DNA of 64,000 nucleotides from Dirofilaria immitis (GCA_024305405.1 JAKNDB010000053.1:558001-622000), one strand, 5' to 3'. Counted from the first letter of the stretch, positions 27,380-40,538 are shown. Numbers and translations: made by a program. The notes: generated from the letters alone by a model not told the origin.

Positions 27380-27460
27380 ATGAATACTAAAATAATTAAT
27401 GGTAATTTAATATTTTTGAATGAAATTAACGATAAAAAGGAACAATATAATGAAATGAAG
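27380..27460 (+). other. Possible remote first exon of the ATPase beta gene
   Basis: An ATG opens 27 codons (MNTKIINGNL... ending QYNEMK) that stop at a GTATTT donor in phase 0. The upstream 90 bp is locally GC-richer with a short TATAT box-like stretch. The phase matches the acceptor at 32379, where TTG-ATG continues in frame. This is only a phase and composition argument; no homology supports the peptide. Confidence 0.25.
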
Positions 27461-28489
27461 GTATTTTTTTAATTTAAATTTAATTTTTTAATTAATAATA
27501 AATTCCAATATCATTCTAAATATTTTATTCTTTTCTATTCTATTTTTATTCTTATTTGCAATTTCAAATTTATTGATTGAATTAAATTTATTAGCTGAAA
27601 ATTGAGCTATATTTCCTTCTGTTTATCATTCAATAAAAATGTTACACTAATCGTTATCACAAAATTTTATATCATTCATTTCAAAATCCGTCTATATAAT
27701 CCAAATTAATCGTCATCGTCTAAATTTCAATTTTCTCTCTTATCAATGAGTGTGTTTGAAAGTTGACATATGTCGGTATCTGTTTGTTCTCTCTCATTTC
27801 GTATTAGTTTAGTTTAATCAAAATGACATTTTCGGTTAGATAGGCAATGAAAAATTTTAACGATCAAAAGATGTATACGCTCTTATTTCCGATAAATATT
27901 CACAATTTTAAGGGTAGTAAAATTGAATGCAATGAAATATTCAATTAAGCATTTATCGTATATTTTTTTTCGGCTTTTTTTTTTATCAATTTTACATATC
28001 TTTTTGTTAATCGATCATTTCGTTTATCTAAGTTTGAAAGATAAAATTTAACACTTGTTTATAAAGAAAATCCCATAAGAGAAATTTGTTAATAATTTCT
28101 TCTCTATCACTTTTCATATATTTCTAGTAGTACTGACCGATTTAAGGATTAACGTAGTGCATAAATAATTTTTTCTAAATTTTTTTATTGTTTTTTTTTC
28201 TGTAATTTTAGCATTATACTATTATTATAATTAGGGAATATTTGACCGTTAAAAGTTATTTGATTAAATTGGCCTAAAATTTCTTCCTTTTATTTTATTT
28301 ATTCAATTAATATTTAAAATATATAATAATATATTTTTTTATTATTCCATCCCATCTATATGAATACTCATTTCACTTTCCAATATAATAATTATTATTT
28401 TAAAATACACTACATTAATTCGTTAATTTTTAATTATTAATTATAAGTATCCCCAAAAGGTTTATTGATACATCTCAAAAATCATTTTA
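27461..28489. other. No gene recognised
   Basis: AT-rich sequence with a few less biased patches (27760-27870, 28120-28160). No exon was supported. Confidence 0.45.
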
Positions 28490-29550
28490 TATTCATGTAT
28501 TCATATATAACCATTCCAAAATTCGCATATTCGTGTATTCATATATAATCATTCCAAAATTCGCATATTCACGTATTCATATATAACCATTCCAAAATTC
28601 GCATATTCACGTATTCATATATAATCATTCCAAAATTCGCATATTCACGTATTCATATATAATCATTCCAAAATTCGCATATTCACGTATTCATATATAA
28701 CCATTCCAAAATTCGCATATTCACGTATTCATATATAATCATTCCAAAATTCGCATATTCACGTATTCATATATAATCATTCCAAAATTCGCATATTCAC
28801 GTATTCATATATAATCATTCCAAAATTCGCATATTCACGTATTCATATATAATCATTCCAAAATTCGCATATTCACGTATTCATATATAATCATTCCAAA
28901 ATTCGCATATTCACGTATTCATATATAATCATTCCAAAATTCGCATATTCACGTATTCATATATAATCATTCCAAAATTCGCATATTCACGTATTCATAT
29001 ATAATCATTCCAAAATTCGCATATTCATGTATTCATATATAATCATTCCAAAATTCGCATATTCACGTATTCATATATAATCATTCCAAAATTCGCATAT
29101 TCACGTATTCATATATAATCATTCCAAAATTCGCATATTCACGTATTCATATATAATCATTCCAAAATTCGCATATTCACGTATTCATATATAATCATTC
29201 CAAAATTCGCATATTCACGTATTCATATATAATCATTCCAAAATTCGCATATTCACGTATTCATATATAATCATTCCAAAATTCGCATATTCACGTATTC
29301 ATATATAATCATTCCAAAATTCGCATATTCACGTATTCATATATAATCATTCCAAAATTCGCATATTCACGTATTCATATATAATCATTCCAAAATTCGC
29401 ATATTCACGTATTCATATATAATCATTCCAAAATTCGCATATTCACGTATTCATATATAATCATTCCAAAATTCGCATATTCACGTATTCATATATAATC
29501 ATTCCAAAATTCGCATATTCATGTATTCATATGTAATCATTCTAAAATTC
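28490..29550 (+). repeat. 38-bp minisatellite, about 28 copies
   Basis: The 38-bp unit combines ATTCCAAAATTCGCATATTC with ACGTATTCATATATAATC and repeats head to tail. Central copies are almost identical. Edge copies carry variants (GTGTATTC, ATGTATTC, AACC for AATC, and ATTCTAAAATTCAT at the right end), as expected if unequal exchange homogenises the middle. There are no unique spacers, so it is not a CRISPR-type array. Confidence 0.97.
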
Positions 29551-32370
29551 ATTTTTTTTTACTTTACTCATATATTACACCTATATTCATACCTTTATTT
29601 ATACCAATTCTCATTAATCGTATATTCATACCTATAATCATTAGTCGTATTTATATTCATTTCGGAATTGATATTTACATCTTACTTATTCATGATTATT
29701 ACGATTAACTCACGTAACGTACTTAACGTATAGTTAAAATACCTGTAGGGACAGAATGAAAAATCTATAAGTATCTTAACTAACAGTAATTTACATAACT
29801 AATCAATTAGATAGCAATAATTTAGATAACTGATGAATTAGCTAACAATAGTTTGCATAACTAATCAGTTATTTTATGATAACAGCTAAGTTAATTATCA
29901 CGCATATATTATGACGTATAAATACTTCATTATGATGTTTATTTTGCTTTTGAATTTTGTTAAAGAAACAAACAAGTGATGTCAATGAATATTATGATAA
30001 TAATTATGATAATAATAATGATGATGATGATGATGATGATGATGACCTTATAATGTCATCATTTATTGATAGTGAAGGGATGACACTGCATTTTTAGGCT
30101 TGCTAAATAATAAGTTTGCCATTTTACAAGAAAATGAGCCTAATCCTATATATGCTGCCAATATATTCTCTCTTGGCTTGGCACCTCGGAAAAGATTATT
30201 CCACATTTCTTTCATCCATTATTTTTATTTTCTTCTCTCTCTTTTTTTATAACTATCGATTTACTCTTTAGACCGTGTGAACTTATTGTATTATTCTATT
30301 TCTCTTTCTCTCTCTCTAATTTATATGTATATGAAATTATCCCAGCTGTCGCTTCATCATCGCTAGGCCAATTCAGTGTCCTTTTATATATATATATGTG
30401 TATGTGTATGTCTGTATATATATATGTGTGTGTATGTGTGTGTGTGTGTGCATATGTTATTGTATTTATATGTACGTGTATATGTATACATGTATGTGCA
30501 TGTGTGTATGTGTGTGCATGTGTGTATGTGTGTGTGTGTGTATGTTATTGTATTTATACCTGTATTTGTATATGTGTATGTATATATATGTATGTATGTA
30601 TGTGTGTGTGTGTGTGTGTGTATTATTGTATTTATATATATATTTGTATATATATATATATGTTTATGTGTATGAGTATGTATGTGTGTATATATATGTT
30701 ATTGTATTTATATGTATATATGCATGTATGTATGTGTGTGTATGTTTGCATATTTTCTCCAATATAATGTTAGTTGTGATATATGTATGTGTATGTTAGG
30801 AACACTAATTTTGAAGTCAATATAGAAGTCTTCGTTAGGAAAACTAATGTTGTCTAACTTAGCCATCCTTTTAAGGCTTTAGGCACATTTTGTTAAGGCT
30901 AAAGAAAGATTATGCTAAATGGTTTCTTTTTTTTTTTTATGAAATTATACATTTTATAGCAAATATGTTTAATTCTATAAAAAAATTTTTCTTCTAATTG
31001 TTTATAAGTATAAAATTATTATTATATAATTTCATACTTATAAAAAAACAGAATAAAAACTTTTTTTCTTCTTATCATATTAAATAGGTTATAGTAAATA
31101 AGTTATAGTGATAATTACAGCATAATAGGTTCAATATAGTTAGTCATTACAAGCAATCGGAGAGAAAAAAAAGGAAAATTTAACAATAAAGAAGTTATAA
31201 CGAATAGGTGGTAAAAATTTCTGATAAATTTTCAATTTATTATCATTATTTCTTATCATTCAATTATTATTTTGTGAATTAAAATTGAAAAATTTTTGAT
31301 AATGAAATATATTATTGATTGTGTAATATATTTTTTCATTTTGCTATTTACTAAAAAAAAGTTTTGTTTTAATTTTTGTTCTTTGATCGATTTTTCTTTT
31401 TCTTTCTTTATTTTTTTTCTTCTTTTCCTTGATGAAATATTAGGCTTACAGTTTCATTTTATTTCTTTTATTTAAAAAAATTCATTTCTTATAATATCAA
31501 TCGAATCTATGAAAAGTTCGATATTAAAAAAACGGAAGAAAGAGAGAGAGGGAGAGAGAGAGAAGGAAAGAAAAGAAAAAAAAATGATTGTTTGATTTGG
31601 ATTGGTTGATTTGAAAAAAAATGATTAAATAGCTGATATTAGAAAAAAGGAAAAAAGATTTTTTTAAAACATCAATTGTTCTTTTCATTTTATCATTTTT
31701 ATTTTCTCTTCTTTTTTTAAATACGAGAAATAGGAAATATTTGGAACGTTGATTTCGATGAAGGATTTTAAATACTTTTTTCTTTTTTCAACATCATATT
31801 ATTATTATATTTAACATTTCATCAAATAATACATAGTCACTTCTTTCTTTCCTTCTTTCTTTCTCTCTCTTTCTCTCTTTCTTTCATTCAATCTTCATTT
31901 TTTGCTAGTTTTTACGAAATTGAAGATTTTATAAAAATTTTAAAAATTTCAGGTTTTTTTCCATCTTCCCCTCTCTCTCCCTTGCTTCCAGGTTACTTTT
32001 TTCTTTCCATCTCATCTGCCCCTTCCTTCCAGGTTACTTTTATTTTTTCATTCTTATTTAAAAACAAATTTTTTTATCCTTTCTATCATTTTCTTATTTT
32101 TTTCTCGAGAATTTAATTAATGGAAGAAAAAAATTGAAAACGTTTTCTTCCTTTCTTATCATATTATAGTATATAGTTAATTTGATTATATTCTTCAAAT
32201 ATCAAAATACTTATTTACTTAAATATGGTGGTATGAATAGATATATATAATTGATAAATGATAAATATTAAAATGATATGGAATAATTGATACGTGCTTT
32301 TGTAATATTAATTTTTGTAATAATTCATTTAATTGCTTTATTCTTTTGTTTGAATTATTATTATTATTTT
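29551..32370. other. No gene; upstream region of the ATPase beta gene
   Basis: Holds (GAT)n (30010-30043), a TG/TATG microsatellite tract (30387-30755), GA-rich (31535-31580) and CT-rich (31840-31890) blocks, and two copies of CTTCCAGGTTACTTTT near 31985-32042. Promoter elements of the downstream gene should lie here, but none can be pinned down from the sequence alone. Confidence 0.45.
30387..30755 (+). repeat. (TG)n/(TATG)n microsatellite tract
   Basis: Mixed TG, TATG and TATA repeats run for about 370 bp. Three + strand frames remain open as Tyr/Val/Cys repeats. They are artefacts of the repeat. Confidence 0.9.
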
Positions 32371-32379
32371 TTGTTATAG
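32371..32379 (+). promoter_or_regulatory. 3' splice acceptor before the ATPase beta start
   Basis: TTTTTTGTTATAG lies immediately before TTGATG. With the initiator ATG only four bases downstream, this is either a spliced-leader trans-splice site or the acceptor for an upstream first exon. The sequence does not distinguish the two. Confidence 0.5.
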
Positions 32380-32382
32380 TTG

Positions 32383-32994
32383 ATGAATGGTCGTGGTAAG
32401 GCAAACGGAGCGGTGGGCGATCAAACTTTTTCAAAATTTCTTTTCAATAAAGATAAGGGTACATGCCTTGGACGAACAGCTAAATCATGGGGTTTGTGTT
32501 TGTTTATTTATTTCATTTTTATTATACTAATCATTTATCATTTTCTTATCAATCAAAAAGTTATTAATAAATTTGATATACGTATGGAATATATCAACTA
32601 TATTTACTGATAGTGAAATAATTTTGTCTATATTGATTATATATATATATGATCATATTATAATAAATTTGGAAATATTATTTTCAAGGATGATAATAAT
32701 TATGATAATTTGTAATAAAGTTATATTTATAAATTATTTCACTATCAGTAAATTATCATAAAAATTAACAATGTTTTTGGATTATTTAACATAACATATT
32801 TTTTTCTAACAATAAATCTGATTATATTTAAAATACAATAAATCTGATTATATTTAAAAGTATTTTATAATTATTTCAATTCAACGTGTTGTGAAAAGTT
32901 TACGATAATAATTTTGAAATGATCGACGTAAAGCATTCGTTCGAAGTTTTTATCCTATTATCAAAATTCATTATTTTTAAGAAAATGAAAAATA

Positions 32995-33038
<44 letters not shown>

Positions 33039-35547
33039 AAAACAAAGTACCAGAACTTTTTATTTTTAATAAATAAAATAAATTTAAATAAATATTATTC
33101 ATTCCAGTTCATTAAATGATATTTGATAAGTTTTTTTTTATTTTCAGTTCAAATATTGGCGTTTTATTTGGTCTTTTATTCATTACTCATAGCATTTTGG
33201 ATTGGTTGCTTAGCGATATTTCTTTCAACGTTGGATGATAAAATTCCTCGTTATTATGGCAAGGGGACAATTATTGGTGTAAACCCCGGTATAGATTTAT
33301 TTATTTTTAATTTTCATAAGAGAAAATATTTTTGTAATCATATCAGTGATATTGAAATATCATTCATATTTGATGGTTAATAATTATTTGAGGTTATTTC
33401 TTTTTAGATGAATTTTTTCTTAAGTTGCATTTGTGTTTTTCTCCTTTTTCTTGTAGGCTTATAGTAATATCTAGAACTGTTTTACTTAGAAGCTGTTAAA
33501 TTATGAAAATAACATATCACAGGAAGATAATCATATCAAAAAATATATCATAAAAAGTAAAATATACATATATATATGTAAGATTTGAATAATAAATGAA
33601 TTTATATAATTTGCATTTAATTTAATATTATTGGATGAAAATTTTTAGGCGTTGGTTATCAACCATGGCTTTTGGATGATCCTGATTCAACACTAATTAG
33701 GTTCAATATACATGATAAGTCATCTTATCAGAAATATGTCGATACATTGGATAAATATCTTTCAAAATATAGCAATTTAACGGCAACTCGTGAATGTATT
33801 GGTAATCAAAGCAATGCGCAGCTTTTTACAGATGGAACTATTAAAGCCGAAAATTTACCAAAAGATAATATTATCAAGGTTTCTTATCACTTTTCTTCTT
33901 TTTCTTTTTTCTTTTACTTATATTTTATGTTTTATAATACTTTTATTTTTGAAAAAATAATATTAGTTTGAAATTGTTTTATTTAAAAATTTATTCTATT
34001 AGATTTTGATAATTATGATATATAAGTTTTAAATAATTCTCAATTTAATTTAAATTATTTTAGTCATGCCGTTTTGAATTGACGAAATTTGCTAAAGCAG
34101 GCTGTGGCAAAAATACCAATTATGGATTCTCAGAAGGTAAACCATGCGTAATTTTAACTTTAAATCGATTAATTGGTTGGATGCCAATTGATTACGCACC
34201 TGATTCAGTGCCTGAGATTATCAAAGGACGATATAAGCCAAATTTTGTAACATTGAATTGCGATGGAACGGTATTTTCTTGATTTTTTTTTGATTCAAAA
34301 TTTTTCCTATTTTAATGAATGTTAAAATTGAACGAAATGAATGTTTGATCTTACCAATTTTCTTTAAATAAGTAAATCATTTTAATAACGCAATTAGTAT
34401 TTTGTACGAATCATTATTGCTGCAATAATAGTAGCACAAATTCTTGATTGTTTAAAAATCTTGTTAATAATAGTTTAACGGATTATTTTAATTTAGAGTG
34501 ATATCGATAAAGAGCATCTTGGAAATGTGACATACATTCCGGAAGCGGGTATTGATGGTAAATACTATCCTTATGCTGTTATGCCTAATTATCAGCAACC
34601 TTTTGTAAGTTTATTTTTTTCTTTGAATTGAGGAATAATTGTAATTTTTGATCATTTCATACTATATGCTACTGAAATATCTTTTATTTTTATAAATTGC
34701 TCAAATGATGTAATTTAATTTGATAAAAAGTTTGTGAGTGAATTTTTGAAAATCAATTTAAACGACTATAAATTGGATTAATTAGAAAAATGAATGACAA
34801 AAGTTATATAGGATTAATTATGAAGGAGTGATGAGAAAGAAATGTCAAATATTATAATGTTCTTTTCAAAAAACTTTCAATTTACTTTCTCCTCTTTATC
34901 TTCGATTAATGTGTTATTATCATAATTGTTTGCAAAAAAGAAGAGAGATGAAAAAGAAAAAACTTTGATTTCTTTCTTCTTTAGTAATTTCTTTTGCTAT
35001 TGATATTTTTGCTTTTATATATAATTGCAAATATTTGCTAAAAGATTAGATTTTATTTTTATGATTTATGCTTTAAAAAAAAAAACAAAAAAGCTGCAAA
35101 CAAATTTTTTTCTCTTTTCAACTTATTATATTGAATAAAAAATGATAAAAAGGAAAAATGAACTAAAATATGATATGATATATATACAGATTAATGTTAT
35201 CAAAAATGAACTAAAATATGATATGATATACAGAGATTAATGTTATCAATAAAATAAAATACATCCCATTTTTTTCATCGATAATATTTTAAGCAAGAAT
35301 TAAATGAATTTAAAAAAAAGAAAATTAAATCTGTCACTTATAAAAATTAATGATATAAGTCTTTTTCCATTTCTTCCAGGCCATGATAAAGTTTAATAAT
35401 TTGCCACGCAATAAAATTGTACTGGTTGAATGTCGAGCTTATGCACAAAATGTTGAAATTGATATTACATCAAAATTGGGAATGGTTAATTTTGAATTGA
35501 TGATAGAGGATATCGAACCGAAGAAATCGATCGAACAATCGCGGTAA
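32383..35547 (+). CDS. nkb: Na+/K+-ATPase beta subunit
   Basis: This is the single-span beta subunit that folds, delivers and modulates the Na+/K+ pump alpha subunit at the plasma membrane. Six exons join in perfect phase: 32383-32491, 33148-33288, 33649-33878, 34064-34270, 34497-34604 and 35380-35547 (320 aa). A short cytoplasmic tail is followed by one membrane helix at about residues 38-64, beginning [20 protein letters not shown]. The ectodomain shows the family signature [18 protein letters not shown]. It has exactly six cysteines (about 133, 162, 174, 188, 226, 283), matching the three conserved disulfides. N-glycosylation sequons are NLT, NQS and NVT. The [14 protein letters not shown] segment is also typical. 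Length is normal and no break is seen. Intron 1 holds a perfect inverted repeat (32603-32752). The gene converges on the peptidase gene. Whether it corresponds to nkb-1 or another nematode paralogue is not decided here. Confidence 0.96.
32603..32752. mobile_element. Candidate MITE with perfect 22-bp inverted ends
   Basis: TTTACTGATAGTGAAATAAT at 32603 reappears as its exact reverse complement ending at 32752; the two arms are 22 bp each. The 106-bp middle is AT-rich and has no coding capacity. It sits wholly inside intron 1 of the ATPase beta gene. A perfect 22-bp arm pair is unlikely by chance even in AT-rich DNA. No obvious target-site duplication was identified. Confidence 0.55.
32999..33033 (+). 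repeat. (GA)n microsatellite
   Basis: A GA dinucleotide run inside intron 1 of the ATPase beta gene. Confidence 0.9.
35155..35255 (+). repeat. About 48-bp tandem duplication in the last ATPase beta intron
   Basis: Two copies of AAATGAACTAAAATATGATA... followed by CAGATTAATGTTATCAA or CAGAGATTAATGTTATCAA. They lie between exons 5 and 6. Confidence 0.85.
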
Positions 35548-37077
35548 TATGCATAATAAGGTAAAAAAAAAAACGAAAAAAACAGTAACTTAGAAGGAGC
35601 AAAAAATTTTTTAAAAATTAAAACTATCAAAAAGTATCAAATGGAAAATATTCTCTTTTAAATTTCTTTTTAGTAACAATTATTATTATTTGTAAGAATT
35701 TTTCTTTTTCTAATTTTCTCTTCTTTTTTGTATTAGATTAAAATTGAATAGAATTTATCATCATATTATCAATATTTCTTGTTTTATTCCTCTCTCTCTC
35801 CTTCTATTTTCTCTCTCCCCTCTCTCTCTTTTCTCTTTTACTATGGGTATAAGTAACCTTAAATTAGCTTATTTATTCTTTTTTTTTACAAGGAATATTT
35901 TCTTTTTGAAAAATTAAATATTTTATTATTAGGCTATCGTATTATTGAATTTTTATTTTAAATGCATCCTTCTTTTTTTTTCTCATTCCATACATTGGCT
36001 AATTTTTGTTATGGCTGATTTTTTTTTGTTATAAATATGGTAATGCTTACTGTTTTGATTTATTTATTTATATCAATAATTATTATTATCAATTTCTTTT
36101 GGAATTTGAATGCAAAAATTTTTAGAAAATTGAAAATTTTAAATTAAAAAAAATTTTTCAAACTGCCAGAATTTTTTCTTTTTTAAAGAACTTTTCTCCT
36201 CTCTTTATTATTCCTTCATTTTATCTTTTTAAATCTTTATCACTTTATCACTGTGTTATATCACATAAGCGTACCTATTTTTTCTTTTTTTTTTTTAAAT
36301 TATGAACATCCGAAAATAATCATCATTATTTAAATATTTTGTGTTATTGTCGTTGATGAAATAAATTATGTATATAAGTATTGCATTAAATGAGTATAAA
36401 TGTCGTAGATTTGATTATTGCCTATTCCGAGCAAATGTTAGTTAATGTATGATACGAATTAATGGAAAGATTATTATGGTAAGCCTTGTTATCTCAATCG
36501 TATACTTTTTTCTAATGATGAAAATAATTTTGATTATAATACTATAATAAACTATTTGTTTATCAATTGGATTACAGCAACATTTTCTTTTTTTTATTAA
36601 GCTAATAAATTATATCTTCTTTTTTTTAACAATTTTTTGTTTTATACTGGTGTGAAAAATTTTATTTTCTGTTTGGTATGGAATAAGATAAAATAATCTG
36701 TTTGGTACAGAATAAAATAAAATGATTTGCTTGAATTATTATTCAATCATATATTATTTGAAAGTATTTGAAATATTTAATATAATTTGCATTCTATTTA
36801 AAATTTAAATATAAAAATGCTCAAAACTAAATTATCCGATTTATTTACATTCTTTTTCGCAAAGTTTGCATTTTCTAAAAGTTTAATAAGTTTTATTTCC
36901 AATTTTTCTAATGCACAACACAATTTTCCATATAAACTCTTGTAAATTTTCGTAAATTTTTGAACAATTTGTAAATTTAATCCATCATTTTGAAAAAATT
37001 AATGAATTCTTTTTTTTCTTCGATAAAAATTAAAAAGGAAATGAATATATGTCTCTTTACTACATATTTATACTTTT

Positions 37078-37800
37078 GCTTTGCATATATATTTCTTTTT
37101 CTCTCTTTCTCCCTCTCTTCTCTCTCTCTCTCTCTCTCTATTAATTTTATTAAATCTTATTTAATACTAATTCTTTCTCTTTTTAAATTTGTGACTTATA
37201 GTATTATTATATTATTGGTCTATTAAATTTCTCATAATATTCTTTTTTCCTACAAAAAGTTTTTTTCCAAAAGTTTAATTATGTAAGAAATATAAGAAAT
37301 ATATAATATGCGTATCAACCAATAATCCAAACAATCGTTTTATTATTTCACTATAAATAAACTTATCATTTAATGTTTTTCTTTCTTTTTAATATATGTT
37401 CATTTATTTGATAAAGCAAACAAATTTTTACTAAAAAAAAAAATTGTATATTATTTCGGATGTTTATTTATATTCGATTTTTGCTAGCTTCTATCATTCA
37501 TCTTTGCGTAAACTGTCGTAATCGAAAATGAATTTTTGTCTCCTAAATTTGATAATATATGCATTTTTTATCATTCTATTATTATTGTTATAATAAATGT
37601 TTGTCTCCCATCGAAGAGTTAAAAATGCCATCGAATCGTTTCGGAAAAAGTTAGCATTTTATTATTATGAAAATTTTCATGATTGTTATCTATTTATTCA
37701 TAATCATCTGTTCCACTATTAATAAATAATAATAATATCACATCGAACAGTTATTACTCGAATTTTTAATTTATCATTAATTAACGAATAATGGTTCAAA
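37078..37800 (+). repeat. Source or sister of an inverted 0.7-kb duplication
   Basis: Base for base, this block matches the reverse complement of about 60893-61606 with only scattered differences, mostly in homopolymers and in the (CT)n run. It starts at CTTTGCATATATAT and ends around ATTAATTAAC. It lies 1.5-2.3 kb downstream of the ATPase beta stop codon and has no coding frame. Confidence 0.9.
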
Positions 37801-38203
37801 AATAAAAAGCAAAAAAAGCAGAAAGAAAGAAGTTAAAACGAAAATAAAAATAAACAAATAAAATCAAAATCTTTTTATACACAAACTGTACATGTTACCA
37901 ATGGTTGATAATTATTCTATTTTTATTGATTTTTTATCTTCTTTTTAAATATTTTGATGAATTGTAAAATTATGAAAAATATATGTTCAAAAATAGCAAT
38001 AATAAGCGTATCATATCATTACTCAACCTGTAATCAATCTTATTGCTGTTACTACTTTCATTTTTCTTTTTTTTTTTTCGAAATTATTTGCAGTTTATAA
38101 TTGCTTTATTATGTAATGTTAGATAGAATAATTTTTACTTTTATCAAATAAGAAAATTGGAAAAAAGATTTTTAAATTTAATTTTCTTTTAGTATGCAAA
38201 TAT

Positions 38204-38207
<4 letters not shown>

Positions 38208-38289
<82 letters not shown>

Positions 38290-38300
38290 CATTATTATTA
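38208..38300 (+). repeat. (TTA)n microsatellite
   Basis: About 90 bp of TTA/TCA trinucleotide. Confidence 0.95.
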
Positions 38301-38968
38301 AAATTATTATTTTATTACCGACCGCTACTGATTATTATCTTCGTATTTATTAATGTTAAAAGAGAAAAGCTGTTTTGTTTCTTGCATTTTTATTAGAATT
38401 GTTTTTGTCTATTTATATTTTTCTAATGAATAAATTTTATGAGAAATTATCGTATAAATTTCATTAAGGAATAAATAATGCCTTTTAGGTAGGAAAAAAA
38501 AGTAAACTTCGATGAAATTTCAACAATCATTTCGACAACAATCGCTTGCCTTGAAAAAAAAGTTAGATAAATGATGATGATGAAGCGAAATAAAGAAATT
38601 GTATGAAATGTTAGTTGATCAAATGAAAATTTACTTTTTTTTTTTTTGTTTGTTTGTTTGTTTTTGTCTTATTTATCGCACTTTTTTTTTGGAAAGAAAT
38701 TTGAAATGAAATAATTGATATTTTTGCATAATTTTTTTTCGTTTTTATTTTTATTAATAAAAATATTTATTAGTTATAGTTTTAGAATATAATATTTTAA
38801 ACTTTTATTATTTTATTTAATTCTATATATGTATTCATACATACATATATATATATATATTATAAATTATTCATACATGTAATGATTGATGATAATAAAT
38901 GATGATGAATTTATTTGATTTTCATAATAAATTTGAGTTAGAAAAAAATATCCAATTATTTCTCTTTA

Positions 38969-39092
38969 AATTACGTAACATTTTAGCGTAAATTTACGAA
39001 CACGTAAAAAATTACGTAATATTTTGGGTAATTTACGAAAACGTAAAAAATTACGTAATATTCTAGCGTAAATTTACAAACACGTAAAAAAG
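38969..39092 (+). repeat. About 40-bp repeat of AATTACGTAA/CACGTAAAAA
   Basis: Three copies begin at 38969, 39010 and 39049, each with AATTACGTAAYATT, a GTAAATTTAC palindrome and ACGTAAAAA. Confidence 0.8.
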
Positions 39093-39719
39093 AATGCTAA
39101 ATAGATATATGCATATTTTCTCTTTTCAAATTATATCAATTTTTTTTTTAGCATAATTGCTTTATCTATTACGTAAAAAATATATGCATATTTCAATTTT
39201 CCCATTCCATTTGTTCTCTCTCCTTTCTTTCTCTCTCTCTCTCTCCCTCTCTTCCGCATAATCTTCTCCACCGTTATGTCTCGGAGCAAGAAATGATGAT
39301 GATGAATTTTACATATAAAATGTATATATATGTATATTCATGTTGATTGTGTGGTATAATTATGGTGGTTGTTTTTCAAATTTTCTTTTTTTTTTTGTTT
39401 ACGTATTGGAACGAATTGCAAAAAAAAAATTGAAAGCATGCTGGCATAAATGATCTGTTTTTCTTCCCTTTCTCTCCCTCTCTCTCTCTCTCCTCCCTCT
39501 CTGTCTCTCTCTCTCTCTCTCTCCTTTATATCAATTATGTTTAGTGAGGTATTTTTTGTAATAGACGAATAATATCTTAATGTTTTTTTGTTAAATGAAA
39601 AAAAATTCTTCATATTATGTTATTATCTATCATTGATACATCTTCAAAGGGAAAATTATTTTACAAATTGCAAATGAAAAAAAAAAGAAAACGACGAATT
39701 AATTAAGTTGGAATGGTGA

Positions 39720-40170
39720 AAAACGAGAACTTTATGACGCTTTTGTAACGTCAAACGTCAACGTTATGCCATAATTGAGAAGCAGTTTTACGCTTTTATA
39801 ACGTTAAACGTCAATGTCATACCATAATTGACGAAGCAATTTTTATGCTTTTATAATGTCATTCTGAGATATCGACGATGAGCAATTTTTTACGTCATTT
39901 CGAGATGTAAATAAACAATTTCTACGCTTTTATAATGCCATTCCGATACGACTAATAATTTTTACGTCATTCCAAGATGCTGATTAGTATTTTTTACGTC
40001 ATTCGAGGATGTCGACTAGCAATTTTTTTTTTTTTAGTAATTCTTTAACATCGTATTGAGATGTGAAGAAGTATTTTTTGGTTTTATAATAATGTCATTC
40101 CAAAATAGAAGCAAATAATTTGTGTGCCTGCATAACGTTATTTTGAAATGTAAATACGTAATATATTTCA
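39720..40170 (+). repeat. Degenerate TTTTACGTCATTYCGAGATG satellite
   Basis: Eight or more diverged units combine ACGCTTTTATAACGTCA or TTTTTACGTCATT with CCGAGATGTCGA-like text at spacing of about 45-60 bp. It is the densest ACGTCA/AACGTCA cluster in the window and has no coding frame. Confidence 0.65.
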
Positions 40171-40471
40171 CGTTATATATATCGAATGAAATATATGTAA
40201 AAAATAATCATGATGAAATAATGATAAAAGAGAATTTGTTATCAAAATAAATTAAACAATAAAACGATAACAGGTTAAAATTAATTGATAAATAGATTGT
40301 CTTTTTTCTCCAAATTTAATTTAATTTTAGGATAAATTTGTCGCAAATATTTTCTTTATTGAAATAGAATTAATTAGCTTATTGATTTGATTATCTATTT
40401 TGGATGATATAAGTACTGAGATATACTTTTTTTTTTAAATTATGATTTGATAAATAAAAATTAGCGATTTG

Positions 40472-40477
40472 TTTATT
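40472..40477 (-). promoter_or_regulatory. Polyadenylation signal AATAAA of the peptidase gene
   Basis: On the minus strand AATAAA lies about 62 bases past the TAA at 40541-40539, the usual distance for a short nematode 3' UTR. Confidence 0.55.
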
Positions 40478-40538
40478 AAATAATTTCTTGATTAATAATA
40501 ATAAATACGAAACAAAGTTTGTTTAATAAGTTTATAAT

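Larger units (their letters stand above)
35548..40538. other. Convergent intergenic region
   Basis: Five kilobases lie between the stop codons of two genes pointing at each other. It holds the 37078-37800 block copied near the window's right end, (CT)n (37110-37140, 39230-39250, 39475-39520), (TTA)n (38208-38300) and two ACGTCA/TTACGTAA repeat clusters. No additional exon was recognised. The 3' UTR of the ATPase gene must start here, but no AATAAA lies close behind its stop. Confidence 0.5.

Noticed and set aside
28490..29550. CRISPR-like array
   Set aside because: The 38-bp units are contiguous with no unique spacers, and the surrounding genes are animal genes with introns.
30376..30799. 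Three overlapping Tyr/Val/Cys-rich frames
   Set aside because: They are products of the (TG)n/(TATG)n microsatellite.
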